DNA of 9,473 bases. Origin: Flavobacteriaceae bacterium. Its GTDB lineage: Bacteria; Bacteroidota; Bacteroidia; Flavobacteriales; Flavobacteriaceae. Positions 1-7,245 of this stretch are shown here, piece after piece. Where the stretch lies: NCBI GenBank assembly GCA_030633225.1, contig DAOVTF010000049.1, forward strand, positions 1 through 9,473. The letters are read 5' to 3'. Each line of letters opens with the position of its first letter. Within the stretch, counting starts at the first letter, position 1. Below the pieces are notes generated by a model, which was not told where the DNA came from, ran no database searches, and saw nothing but the letters and a program-made list of their open reading frames with translations. A program made the translations under genes and the position numbers.

Positions 1-1
1 A

Positions 2-976
2 GTGAGAAAACATTGGCATAAAGAATGGCAATCACCACCTGAAGTTATTTTAAATGGATCACATCAATTTTCTGACGGATTAATTCATGAGAAAGTAAGT
101 AAAATAGGCGGAAATATTACCAACTTAGATTTAATGTGGAATTATGCAGCAGGAATACCTCATCCATACCCGAAAAGAAAAAATCACGGACTTAGTTTGG
201 TGCCTCCAAAATCGGCATTATGGCTTAATTACAAAGGCGAACGAATTGGGCCTGTTCCGTTAGTAACTTCTTATGATACTCGTTATTTGGTAACCAGAAT
301 TTGTGAACAAAAAAAGCAATATTCATGGCAACTTCTCAATGAAAAAATTGCCTACAAAGAGTTAGGTGTATCAGGATCAGAGTTTAATGATGGAATTAAA
401 AATAAAAAATTATTTTCATTTTTGTTTTCCGTTTTAAAAGGCAATAAACAACTGATTAAAGCCTTAGAAAAAGATTCACCAAATTATATTGTTGCTAATT
501 CTAAAGAAGAATTAGTAAAAAAAATGAATGCTTTGACTGGTACAAATGATATTACACTTGATGCTTTACAAAAATCTATTGATAGTTATGACTCTAATTT
601 TGAGGATGGAAAAAACATGGAAGATGATGAGCAAATTAAACTAATCATGAAAGCAAGGGATTATACTGGTGATAAAAAAAGGACCTTAAAACCTCAAAAA
701 TTTGATACTAATAAGAATTACCCTTTAATTGCCATAAGAGAGTTTATTTTATCGCGAAAAAGTTTAGGAGGTATTCAAACCAATTTAAATTCACAAGTTT
801 TAAAATCTATAAATAATCTTGAAGAACAAGAAGTTTTTGATAACTTGTACGCAGTTGGTGAAGCGGCTGGATTTGGCGGTGGAGGCTCTCATGGAAAACG
901 AGCCTTGGAAGGTACATTTTTAGCTACTTGTATTTTTACAGCGCAAAAAGCTGCAAAACATATTGTGGAGAAATAG
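2..976 (+). CDS. FAD-binding dehydrogenase (FAD_binding_2 / KstD-like), C-terminal part
   Basis: Partial flavoprotein dehydrogenase. The frame is open at the left edge, so the GTG at position 2 is not a credible start and the N-terminal FAD-binding Rossmann segment lies outside the window. The visible 324 residues carry the family's C-terminal signature: an LGGIQTN segment, then NLYAVGEAAGFGGGGSHGKR and ALEGTF (about residues 280-306), which closes the FAD site. From memory this fits the 'putative FAD-binding dehydrogenase' group of about 550 aa, related to 3-ketosteroid dehydrogenases and fumarate-reductase flavoproteins, so roughly 230 residues are missing. Such enzymes oxidise or reduce a C-C bond next to a carbonyl, but the substrate here is unknown. 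No membrane segment is seen in this part. It is followed on the same strand by a ThDP enzyme and a GMC oxidoreductase, probably in one operon. Confidence 0.85.
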   Translation: MRKHWHKEWQSPPEVILNGSHQFSDGLIHEKVSKIGGNITNLDLMWNYAAGIPHPYPKRKNHGLSLVPPKSALWLNYKGERIGPVPLVTSYDTRYLVTRICEQKKQYSWQLLNEKIAYKELGVSGSEFNDGIKNKKLFSFLFSVLKGNKQLIKALEKDSPNYIVANSKEELVKKMNALTGTNDITLDALQKSIDSYDSNFEDGKNMEDDEQIKLIMKARDYTGDKKRTLKPQKFDTNKNYPLIAIREFILSRKSLGGIQTNLNSQVLKSINNLEEQEVFDNLYAVGEAAGFGGGGSHGKRALEGTFLATCIFTAQKAAKHIVEK

Positions 977-977
977 A

Positions 978-1058
978 ATGACAAAAGATAAACAAGAATT
1001 TATAATTAATTTAATAGAAAGTCCTTCCCTTTGGGAAGGATTTAGGATGGGCTTATGA
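978..1058 (+). other. Possible 26-codon micro-ORF linking two genes
   Basis: An ATG lies one base after the TAG of the flavin dehydrogenase gene. It opens a 26-residue frame whose TGA (1056-1058) overlaps the ATG of the ThDP gene as ATGA. The peptide starts MTKDKQEFIINLIE and ends SPSLWEGFRMGL; the second part is encoded by the hairpin repeat below. This position would allow translational coupling between the flanking genes. The peptide has no recognisable domain. It may be the remnant of a gene interrupted by the repeat, or a chance frame. I do not claim it makes a functional protein. Confidence 0.25.
1022..1054 (+). repeat. Hairpin repeat next to the ThDP gene start
   Basis: A perfect inverted repeat, TCCTTCCC (1022-1029), loop TTT, GGGAAGGA (1033-1040), is followed by TTTAGGATGGGCTT that runs straight into the ATG at 1055. 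Its GC-rich stem stands out from the AT-rich surroundings. From memory, close variants of this hairpin plus tail are scattered between genes in many Bacteroidota genomes. Only one copy is visible here, so its repeat nature is inferred. Without a U-tract it is a poor intrinsic terminator. It could stabilise mRNA or affect translation of the ThDP gene. An AGGA (1044-1047) lies 7 nt before the ATG and outside the stem, so the repeat may also supply a Shine-Dalgarno-like site, which is unusual in this phylum. Confidence 0.5.
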
Positions 1059-2794
1059 AAAAAACAGGAGCAAGTTTAGCTGTATATGCTTTAGAACAAA
1101 TAGGAGTTAAATACACTTTTGGTATTCCTGGGGTTCACAACATTGAATTGTATGATGAATTGAACAACTCAGATAAAATTGAGCCAGTTTTGGTTACTCA
1201 TGAAGGGGGCGCTTCATTTATGGCTCTAGGTGTTTCATGTACATCTAGTAGTATTGGAACATTAATGATTGTTCCTGCAGCAGGAACAACTAACGCTATG
1301 AGCGGAATTGGTGAAGCTTTTTTAGATGGAATACCGATGTTGATCTTTTCAGGCGGAACACGTCAAGATAGTGGACGCCATTACCAACTGCATCAATTAG
1401 ACCAAGAAAATTTAGTAAAAGAAGTTACTAAGGCTTTTTTTAGAATTCGGTCTCATGAAGAGATTATTTCTACAATCTACAAAGCTTATGACATAGCAAC
1501 TTCAGGAGAACCCGGACCTGTTTTTATTGAAATTCCTATGGAATATCAAATGTTCAAAGGCGATGTAACAGAGTTAAAACCATATCAAAAAAGTTTTAAG
1601 AACCCAACCTTAGACAAAACTAAAATTAAAGCTGCTGCCGAATTACTTATTCAAGCGAAAAACCCCGGAATTTATGTTGGCTGGGGTGCTGCAGAAGCTG
1701 CTAAATATACAGAAAAGATATCAGAATTATTAGGTGCTCCGGTTGCAACTACTTTACAGGGTAAGGCATCATTTCCTGCATCAAACCCACTACATACAGG
1801 GTTTGGGTTTGGTCCAAACTCAGTACCCGCTTGCCAAAAAGCGTTTAAAAATTGTGATGCTATGCTTGCTGTTGGAGTTCGTTTCTCAGAAATAGCCACA
1901 GGTAGTTTTGGAGTTACAGTTCCTGAAAATTTAACCCATATTGATATTAACCCTGAGGTATTTGATAAAAATTATCCTTCTAAAATTAGCATTGAAGCCG
2001 ATGCTAAAGAAGCTTTAAATCTATTAGCAGAAGAATTAGAAAATCTTACTAAAAATAAACCTAAAGACAGTTCGGCTTTAGCAAAATTGATTAAAGAAGA
2101 AAAGGTTAAATATTTTAATGAGTGGAAAGAAAAACCTTTAGAAGATAAAGTCTCTCCCGGTTATTTCTTTGAAACTCTCACAAAATACACCGATGATGAC
2201 ACCCGATTTATTGTTGATGATGGTAAACATACTTATTTGGCTGCAGAATTATTACCCGTAAATCGATCAAGGCATTTTGTATCTCCAACCGATTTTAATT
2301 GTATGGGTTTTTGTGTTCCGGCAGCTATTGGAGCAAAATTTATGAATCCTAAAAGCAAAGTCGTAGGTATAGTTGGCGACGGTGGTTTTTTAATGACTAG
2401 CTTAGAAACTTTGACAGCAACTACCTATAAAAAAGGTGTGGTTTACTTTGTTTTTCACGATGGAGAATTAGGGCAAATTTCACAGTTTCAAAAAATTCCG
2501 CTAAAGCGAAAAGTTGCTACGATTATTGGAGATGTAAAGATTAAAGGCATTGCCGATGCTACAGGTGCAACTTATTTTCTTATGGCAAACGATGCTGAAA
2601 TTGAGGAAGTGATTCAAAAAGCTTTTAAAGAAGCAGAAAAAGATATTCCTGTTATTGTTGATGTTATTATTGATTATTCTAAAAAAACCATGATGACCAA
2701 AGGTGTGGTAAAAGTAAATTTAGCCCGCTTTAGTTTTAAAGAAAAAGTTAGATTTATTGGAAGAGCAGCTAAGAGACATTTATTAGAAAAATAA
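1055..2794 (+). CDS. ThDP-dependent enzyme, acetolactate synthase / benzoylformate decarboxylase superfamily
   Basis: A 579-aa protein of normal length for the IlvB-like superfamily. It has an N-terminal PYR domain (about 1-170), a central domain (about 190-330) and a C-terminal PP domain (about 370-550). The PYR domain has FGIPG (22-26) and the cofactor-activating glutamate E50 in THEGGAS. The PP domain has the ThDP/Mg motif starting GDGG (441-444). The second metal ligand of the family, an Asn 27 residues after the GDG aspartate, is Asp here (D469 in HDG, 468-470). The superfamily decarboxylates 2-oxo acids or makes and breaks C-C bonds beside a carbonyl. No regulatory small subunit is nearby and the neighbours are flavin oxidoreductases, so a catabolic or specialised lyase/ligase role is more likely than branched-chain amino acid synthesis. 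The start is supported by the ATGA overlap with the micro-ORF. The next gene begins 6 bp after the stop. Confidence 0.88.
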   Translation: MKKTGASLAVYALEQIGVKYTFGIPGVHNIELYDELNNSDKIEPVLVTHEGGASFMALGVSCTSSSIGTLMIVPAAGTTNAMSGIGEAFLDGIPMLIFSGGTRQDSGRHYQLHQLDQENLVKEVTKAFFRIRSHEEIISTIYKAYDIATSGEPGPVFIEIPMEYQMFKGDVTELKPYQKSFKNPTLDKTKIKAAAELLIQAKNPGIYVGWGAAEAAKYTEKISELLGAPVATTLQGKASFPASNPLHTGFGFGPNSVPACQKAFKNCDAMLAVGVRFSEIATGSFGVTVPENLTHIDINPEVFDKNYPSKISIEADAKEALNLLAEELENLTKNKPKDSSALAKLIKEEKVKYFNEWKEKPLEDKVSPGYFFETLTKYTDDDTRFIVDDGKHTYLAAELLPVNRSRHFVSPTDFNCMGFCVPAAIGAKFMNPKSKVVGIVGDGGFLMTSLETLTATTYKKGVVYFVFHDGELGQISQFQKIPLKRKVATIIGDVKIKGIADATGATYFLMANDAEIEEVIQKAFKEAEKDIPVIVDVIIDYSKKTMMTKGVVKVNLARFSFKEKVRFIGRAAKRHLLEK

Positions 2795-2800
2795 TATAAA

Positions 2801-3184
2801 ATGGATCCAAATTTTAAGGAAAATATATTATTGTTTGCAGAAGTTATAGTTCCTGAACTGCATAAAAATACATCTTTAGAATATTCGTTTATCAAAAATT
2901 TCAAGCAGCTATTCCTTGGATTGGAAGCTGATTCTGCCTCAAAAATAAAGTTACTAGTAAATGTGATTGATAAATTAAGCTTTGTTTATAATTTTACAGC
3001 AATTGAAAATCTAAGTTTTGAAAAGAGGAAAAAATTCATTGATAAACTTTTTCATTTTCCAATAGGTAAAGTAGTTGCAGGATTAACTGGATTACGATCT
3101 TTAGTATTAATTTCTTATTATGGAATTGAAGGTGTATGGCCTAGGATAAATTATAAAGGACCTGTAAATGCTCAATTAGAATGA
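2801..3184 (+). CDS. Small helical protein, likely accessory subunit of the adjacent GMC oxidoreductase
   Basis: A 127-aa protein predicted to be mainly helical. Its C-terminal half, LSFEKRKKFIDKL (71-83) followed by the hydrophobic stretch VVAGLTGLRSLVLISYYG (91-108) and then VWPRINYKGP (112-121), resembles, from memory, small proteins or N-terminal extensions found with GMC oxidoreductases, including the gluconate 2-dehydrogenase subunit 3-like 'hitchhiker' subunits. The family match is tentative. Unlike the glucose and gluconate dehydrogenase small subunits there is no Tat or Sec signal, so the complex should stay in the cytoplasm or associate with the inner face of the membrane. Its TGA overlaps the ATG of the GMC gene (ATGA, 3181-3184), which favours coupled translation and a stoichiometric complex. 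The ATG at 2801 lies 6 bp after the ThDP gene's stop. Confidence 0.75.
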   Translation: MDPNFKENILLFAEVIVPELHKNTSLEYSFIKNFKQLFLGLEADSASKIKLLVNVIDKLSFVYNFTAIENLSFEKRKKFIDKLFHFPIGKVVAGLTGLRSLVLISYYGIEGVWPRINYKGPVNAQLE

Positions 3185-4680
3185 AAAATGATTTAGTCTT
3201 TGATGTTATTGTGGTTGGTTCGGGTGTTGGAGGAGCAACTTTTGCTGATTATTTGACCAGAGAGAATCCTGAGTTAAAAATTGCAATGCTAGAATCTGGT
3301 CCGCATAGAACAAAGAAACATTTCAATCAACGAGAAATTGATATGACAGCTCTTTATTTTAATAGAGGAGCCGTTTTAGCAAAAAATTTACAACTTGGTG
3401 TTGCTGCTGGAAATACTTTAGGGGGCAGTTCTGCTATGTATACTGGAGTATCATTTAGACCGCCAAAAAATGTAATAGACAATTGGAAAGAAAAATATGG
3501 TTTAAACTTTTTAACAGATGAATATGTTTCAAGTTCATTAGATGAAATTGAAGAAGATATTTCGGTACATGAATTACCGGAAAACTGGGACAACCAAAAC
3601 AATAAATTATTTCAAAAAGGAGCAGCAAAACTTGGAATCCCTATTAAGCGTTTGAAAATAAATACTAAGAATTGTAAACAGCAAGGTTTTTGTAATTTAG
3701 GTTGTACAACAGGAGCAAAACAAGGTGCTTTAGAAGTTCAAATACCAAGAGTATTAAAACGTGGTGTAAAAATATTTTGCAACGCAAAAGTTGTTTCCGT
3801 AGAAGAAAATAAGGTTAACCTAATAGTTAATGATGCTCCAGAAGGAACTGTGTCAAACGAAATAAATAGTGGAACATATCAGTTTAAAGCAAAAAAAATA
3901 ATTTTAGCTGCTGGTGTTTTAAATACACCAACTATTTTATTACGATCTGCTAACAAATTGGGGTTAAAAAATAAAAATATTGGCAGATATCTAACTTTAC
4001 ATCCTGCATTTAATATTAATGGCATTCACCCTGAAGTTGTTTCTAATTATAGAGGGTTTCCTAAAACTGTTTACTCTGATCATTTTTCAAAAACTGATAA
4101 CTTTTATTTAGAAACATCTTTTTATTTTCCGGGAGTTACTGCTAAAAATAATATAGGATATGGGGAATCACATCAAGAGATCATGAAAAATTATGATAAA
4201 ATGATGTCTATTTTAATATTAGCTCATGATAAGGCAGAATATAATAATAGGATAACCATTGATAAAAAAGGCAATACTATTGTTGATTATACTATAAGTA
4301 GCCAATCAAAAAAAGCGCTTGTAAAAGCCTTGAAAGAAGCTGCAAAAATATTTTTTGCTGCAGGTTGTGAAAAAGTGTTATTACCGGCAAGTAATAAAAA
4401 TCCATTATTGAAAGGTGACAATGGTAAATTAGACACATTTATCTCAGAAAAATATCTAAATTTATGTAAATCTCCTTTGTCTAGTGCGCATCCTCAAGGT
4501 GGTTCAAGAATGGGTAATAATAAAACTGAATCTGTTTGTGATATTTATGGTAAAGTTTATGGCACAAACTCTATTTATGTGAGCGATGCTTCTTTATTCC
4601 CAACTTCAGTTCAAGTAAATCCTTATGAAACTATAATGCTTTTAGCCAAATGGATTGCTGAAAATTTAAATAAAAATTGA
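3181..4680 (+). CDS. GMC-family FAD oxidoreductase with a candidate Fe-S cysteine motif
   Basis: A 499-aa GMC (glucose-methanol-choline) flavoprotein that oxidises an alcohol or hydroxyl group. Visible parts are the N-terminal dinucleotide motif GSGVGG (13-18) with the ribose-binding acid E38 in MLESG, the GMC signature GNTLGGSSAM (77-86), and the C-terminal HPQGGSRMG with predicted catalytic His437, paired with Asn480 in QVNPYET. A cysteine cluster, C165-X5-C171-X3-C175 followed by TTGAK, matches the spacing I recall for the 3Fe-4S ligands of FAD glucose dehydrogenase. A related Cys-rich stretch occurs in plant long-chain alcohol oxidases. No signal peptide or membrane segment is seen. No cytochrome c subunit follows; the next gene is convergent. 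Substrates could be sugars, sterols or long-chain alcohols, and the sequence does not decide. Confidence 0.9.
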   Translation: MKNDLVFDVIVVGSGVGGATFADYLTRENPELKIAMLESGPHRTKKHFNQREIDMTALYFNRGAVLAKNLQLGVAAGNTLGGSSAMYTGVSFRPPKNVIDNWKEKYGLNFLTDEYVSSSLDEIEEDISVHELPENWDNQNNKLFQKGAAKLGIPIKRLKINTKNCKQQGFCNLGCTTGAKQGALEVQIPRVLKRGVKIFCNAKVVSVEENKVNLIVNDAPEGTVSNEINSGTYQFKAKKIILAAGVLNTPTILLRSANKLGLKNKNIGRYLTLHPAFNINGIHPEVVSNYRGFPKTVYSDHFSKTDNFYLETSFYFPGVTAKNNIGYGESHQEIMKNYDKMMSILILAHDKAEYNNRITIDKKGNTIVDYTISSQSKKALVKALKEAAKIFFAAGCEKVLLPASNKNPLLKGDNGKLDTFISEKYLNLCKSPLSSAHPQGGSRMGNNKTESVCDIYGKVYGTNSIYVSDASLFPTSVQVNPYETIMLLAKWIAENLNKN

Positions 4681-4770
4681 TTCAATATACGGCATGTAAG
4701 AGTTATAAATTACTATAATATTTTTGATGTTTAGTATAATCTATTATCCCTGTTTTTTTTGTTTATTCAA

Positions 4771-5841
4771 CTACAAATTCTCTGATAAATCGACTTCAGA
4801 TACCCAAGCGTTGTATAATTGATAAGCTATTGCTAAAATAACAGGGCCAATAAAAAGACCCAACATACCCATGGAAATCATACCACCTAAAGCACCTATT
4901 AAAATGATCATCATTGGTGTTTGTAAACCTTTTCCTAAAAAGAAAGGTTTCATAAAACTATCTGACATAGAAACAATAATAGAATAAATAGTAAAAATTA
5001 TTGCTGCAGTAGTTGAAATCTCTGAAGAAGATAAAACAATTGCAATTGGAATGATCATTGCAATAATTGGTGGAAGTTGCATAATAGCAAAAATTAATAC
5101 TAAAAGAGCAAATATAGGTGCTCCGGGTAAACCAATTACAATATAACCAAGATATGCAAGAGCTGCCTGAATAATTGATACCACCAAAATTCCTTTTACA
5201 ACACTTCTAATTGTATCAGTAACCATGGCTATTAATTCTTCTCCTCTTCCTGGCATCAAACGATTGGCAAATTTAATACTGGTTTGATAACCTCCCTCTG
5301 CCGAAAGCATAAAAACACCAGCAATAATCAAAGAAAATAAAGCAAGGAAAACTGTACCTACTAATCCTGTAAAACTGCTAAAAATTGAGCTAAATAATTT
5401 CCCTATTTGTTCTTTGTGTTTTCTAATAAATCCTTCTAAATTACTACTAGCTTGCATCCAAGCGCTATATGTTTTTTCACCAATTAATGGCCATTCTTTT
5501 ACTGATTCACTAGGCGGCGGAACCTTAATAGTTCCCGCTTCAAAATTTTCTTTAAAATCTTTAGATGATGATACTACAGAATTTGTTAAATTTATAGTTG
5601 GCACTATTATCAATGCTAATAAAACAATAACAAAAAGCGAAGTAATTAAACCTTTCTTTTTTCCTTTAAATAATTTTATCACTTTCTCATAATATGGGAA
5701 CAATGCAACAGCAACCAAAGCAGACCATATTATTATTAAAATAAATGGTTTTACAATTAAATAACTTGCTACAAATAGAATAGACAAGGCAACAATTCTA
5801 ATATAAGTATCAATTGGTTTTTTTGTAATTGAATTTTTCAT
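4771..5841 (-). CDS. AI-2E / PerM family membrane transporter
   Basis: A 356-aa polytopic inner-membrane protein of the AI-2E transporter family (PF01594, PerM/YdiK-like), at the usual length. Predicted membrane segments lie near 14-30, 32-49, 65-85, 157-180, 217-237, 241-271, 278-292 and 309-342. A soluble loop (about 88-150) follows the third segment, as in the family. The diagnostic C-terminal region, SFMKPFFLGKGLQTP (295-309) then GALGGMISMGMLGLFIGP (316-333), is clear. Family members have been linked to autoinducer-2 export, Na+/H+ antiport or unknown substrates, so the name should not be read as a function. It begins 27 bp after the stop of the NodT-like gene on the same strand and is probably the last gene of the efflux operon. 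Confidence 0.9.
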   Translation of the reverse strand: MKNSITKKPIDTYIRIVALSILFVASYLIVKPFILIIIWSALVAVALFPYYEKVIKLFKGKKKGLITSLFVIVLLALIIVPTINLTNSVVSSSKDFKENFEAGTIKVPPPSESVKEWPLIGEKTYSAWMQASSNLEGFIRKHKEQIGKLFSSIFSSFTGLVGTVFLALFSLIIAGVFMLSAEGGYQTSIKFANRLMPGRGEELIAMVTDTIRSVVKGILVVSIIQAALAYLGYIVIGLPGAPIFALLVLIFAIMQLPPIIAMIIPIAIVLSSSEISTTAAIIFTIYSIIVSMSDSFMKPFFLGKGLQTPMMIILIGALGGMISMGMLGLFIGPVILAIAYQLYNAWVSEVDLSENL

Positions 5842-5868
5842 CTTAATTTGTTTTATTTAGTTAATATT

Positions 5869-7245
5869 CTAATTTGTTTCTAACCAACCTCCTCCTAATG
5901 AATCATAAAGATCAACTATAGAAATTAATTGTAGTTTTAAAGCTTCCGAAGCTTTTATCTCAGCATTAAATTGTGAAGTTTGTAAATTAAGAACTTCCAA
6001 ATAGCTTGTCAACCCGCCATCATACCTCACCCAAGAAAGATGAGCCGCTGTTTTAGCCAATTCCATTTGTTCTTTTCTTAATTCGTATTCTCGTTGATAT
6101 GTTTCAGTGGCAATCATTGCATCCTCCACTTCCTGTAAGGCAATAAGAAACGTATTTTGATAAGTATTAAGCAATTGTTCTGTTCTAGCTTTTTCTACAT
6201 CAATACCTCTTTCTATTCTTTTACCATTAAAAATTGGACCCAATAGTTGACCTGCTAAATCGGCAAAAAATAATGAGGGATTTATCAATTCTACTCCCAT
6301 GTTTGCGCTTAGCGTAAGAGAAGGATATTTTAAAGTTTCTGCTACTCCAATTCTTAAGGTTTGTGCATGTAAGTTTCTTTCTGCCTGAATAATATCTGGT
6401 CTTCTTTCTAATAAGTCAGATGGAAATCCTGAAGGAATTTTAGGAAGAGAAATTTGCTCTTCCAATGGCAAACCTCTTGGAATATCCATCGGAGGTGACC
6501 CTAAAAGAATACTTATAGCATTTTCTATTTGTCTTCTTGAACGATTAAAAACTTCAATAGCTGTTTTTGCCTCACTAACTTGTATCTTGGCCTGAGCCAG
6601 ATCTACTTCACTAATGAATCCTGCATTAAACCTAGCTTGCATCACTTCAAGATTTTCTTGAAAATTTTGAGCTGTTTTCTCGGCAATATTTAATCTATTA
6701 TCTAAATCTCTTAAAGAAATATAAGCATTGGCTGTGGTTGAAATAATGCTAATTGTTAATGCTTTATACGCTTCTTCCGTAGCCAAATAGTCTTGTAAAG
6801 CAATATCATTTAAAGTTCTGATTTGACCCCATAGGTCAACTTTGTAAGATACATTTATAACTGGAGCAATTGAATTGCTAAAATTAGAACTTAAAGAATT
6901 ATACGTAGTAGATCCAACTGTGCCATAATTTACACTTGGATAAAAATCAGCTTTAGAAATATCTAGAAACGCTTGCGACTCTTCTATTCTGGCAACAGTA
7001 GTTTTTAAATTCTTATTATTTACCAAAGCGGTATCTATGAGATTTACTAAAACCGAGTCCTTAAAAAGTTTCCACCAAGGCAAATTAGCAATACTGGAAT
7101 CTTTAGAAAATCTATGTCGATAAGTTAAAGGTATATCCTGATCTTGTCTTTTATAATCCTCCCCCACTTTACAGGATTGTATATACATCCCCATAAGGGT
7201 AATGCTAATAAATAACCAAATATATCTTTTAATATTAATGATCAT
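5869..7245 (-). CDS. NodT-family outer-membrane efflux lipoprotein (TolC superfamily)
   Basis: A 458-aa outer-membrane channel subunit of a tripartite efflux system. The first 24 residues form a lipoprotein signal (charged start, hydrophobic stretch, then YIQSC), so Cys25 is the predicted lipidated residue. The NodT-like CKVGEDY (25-31) and LPWWKLF (55-61) follow. Two outer-membrane-efflux repeats can be followed, about 60-245 and 275-450. Typical motifs are LLERRPDI (278-285), a region ending in YPSLTL (307-312), GPIFNGKR (336-343), YDGGLTSYLEVLN (408-420) and LYDSLGGGW (446-454). Each monomer should give two beta-hairpin pairs in the outer membrane and long periplasmic helices, and the trimer docks on the fusion protein encoded upstream. 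Its start codon overlaps the preceding gene's stop (ATGA, 7242-7245). Confidence 0.92.
   Translation of the reverse strand: MIINIKRYIWLFISITLMGMYIQSCKVGEDYKRQDQDIPLTYRHRFSKDSSIANLPWWKLFKDSVLVNLIDTALVNNKNLKTTVARIEESQAFLDISKADFYPSVNYGTVGSTTYNSLSSNFSNSIAPVINVSYKVDLWGQIRTLNDIALQDYLATEEAYKALTISIISTTANAYISLRDLDNRLNIAEKTAQNFQENLEVMQARFNAGFISEVDLAQAKIQVSEAKTAIEVFNRSRRQIENAISILLGSPPMDIPRGLPLEEQISLPKIPSGFPSDLLERRPDIIQAERNLHAQTLRIGVAETLKYPSLTLSANMGVELINPSLFFADLAGQLLGPIFNGKRIERGIDVEKARTEQLLNTYQNTFLIALQEVEDAMIATETYQREYELRKEQMELAKTAAHLSWVRYDGGLTSYLEVLNLQTSQFNAEIKASEALKLQLISIVDLYDSLGGGWLETN

Noticed and set aside
1022..1040. Reading the hairpin as an intrinsic terminator of the flavin dehydrogenase gene
   Set aside because: No U-tract follows the stem; the next bases are TTTAGGATGGG and lead straight into a start codon.
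1672..1899. Minus-strand frame of 75 codons inside the ThDP gene
   Set aside because: It is a shadow of a well-supported gene, with no family resemblance and no independent spacing or start signal. The same holds for the other frames antisense to genes at 2674-2904, 3354-3602, 5414-5692 and 8856-9059.
1055..2794. Naming the ThDP gene ilvB or calling it the biosynthetic acetolactate synthase
   Set aside because: There is no small regulatory subunit or other branched-chain amino acid gene nearby, the metal motif differs, and the neighbours are redox genes.
4681..4770. Possible bidirectional terminator between the convergent operons (T-run at 4753-4760 preceded by ATAAT-CT-ATTAT)
   Set aside because: The only stem next to the T-run is 5 A/T pairs with a 2-nt loop, and the AT-rich ACTATAAT/AGTATAAT pair upstream is not a true inverted repeat. 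The fold is too weak to call.
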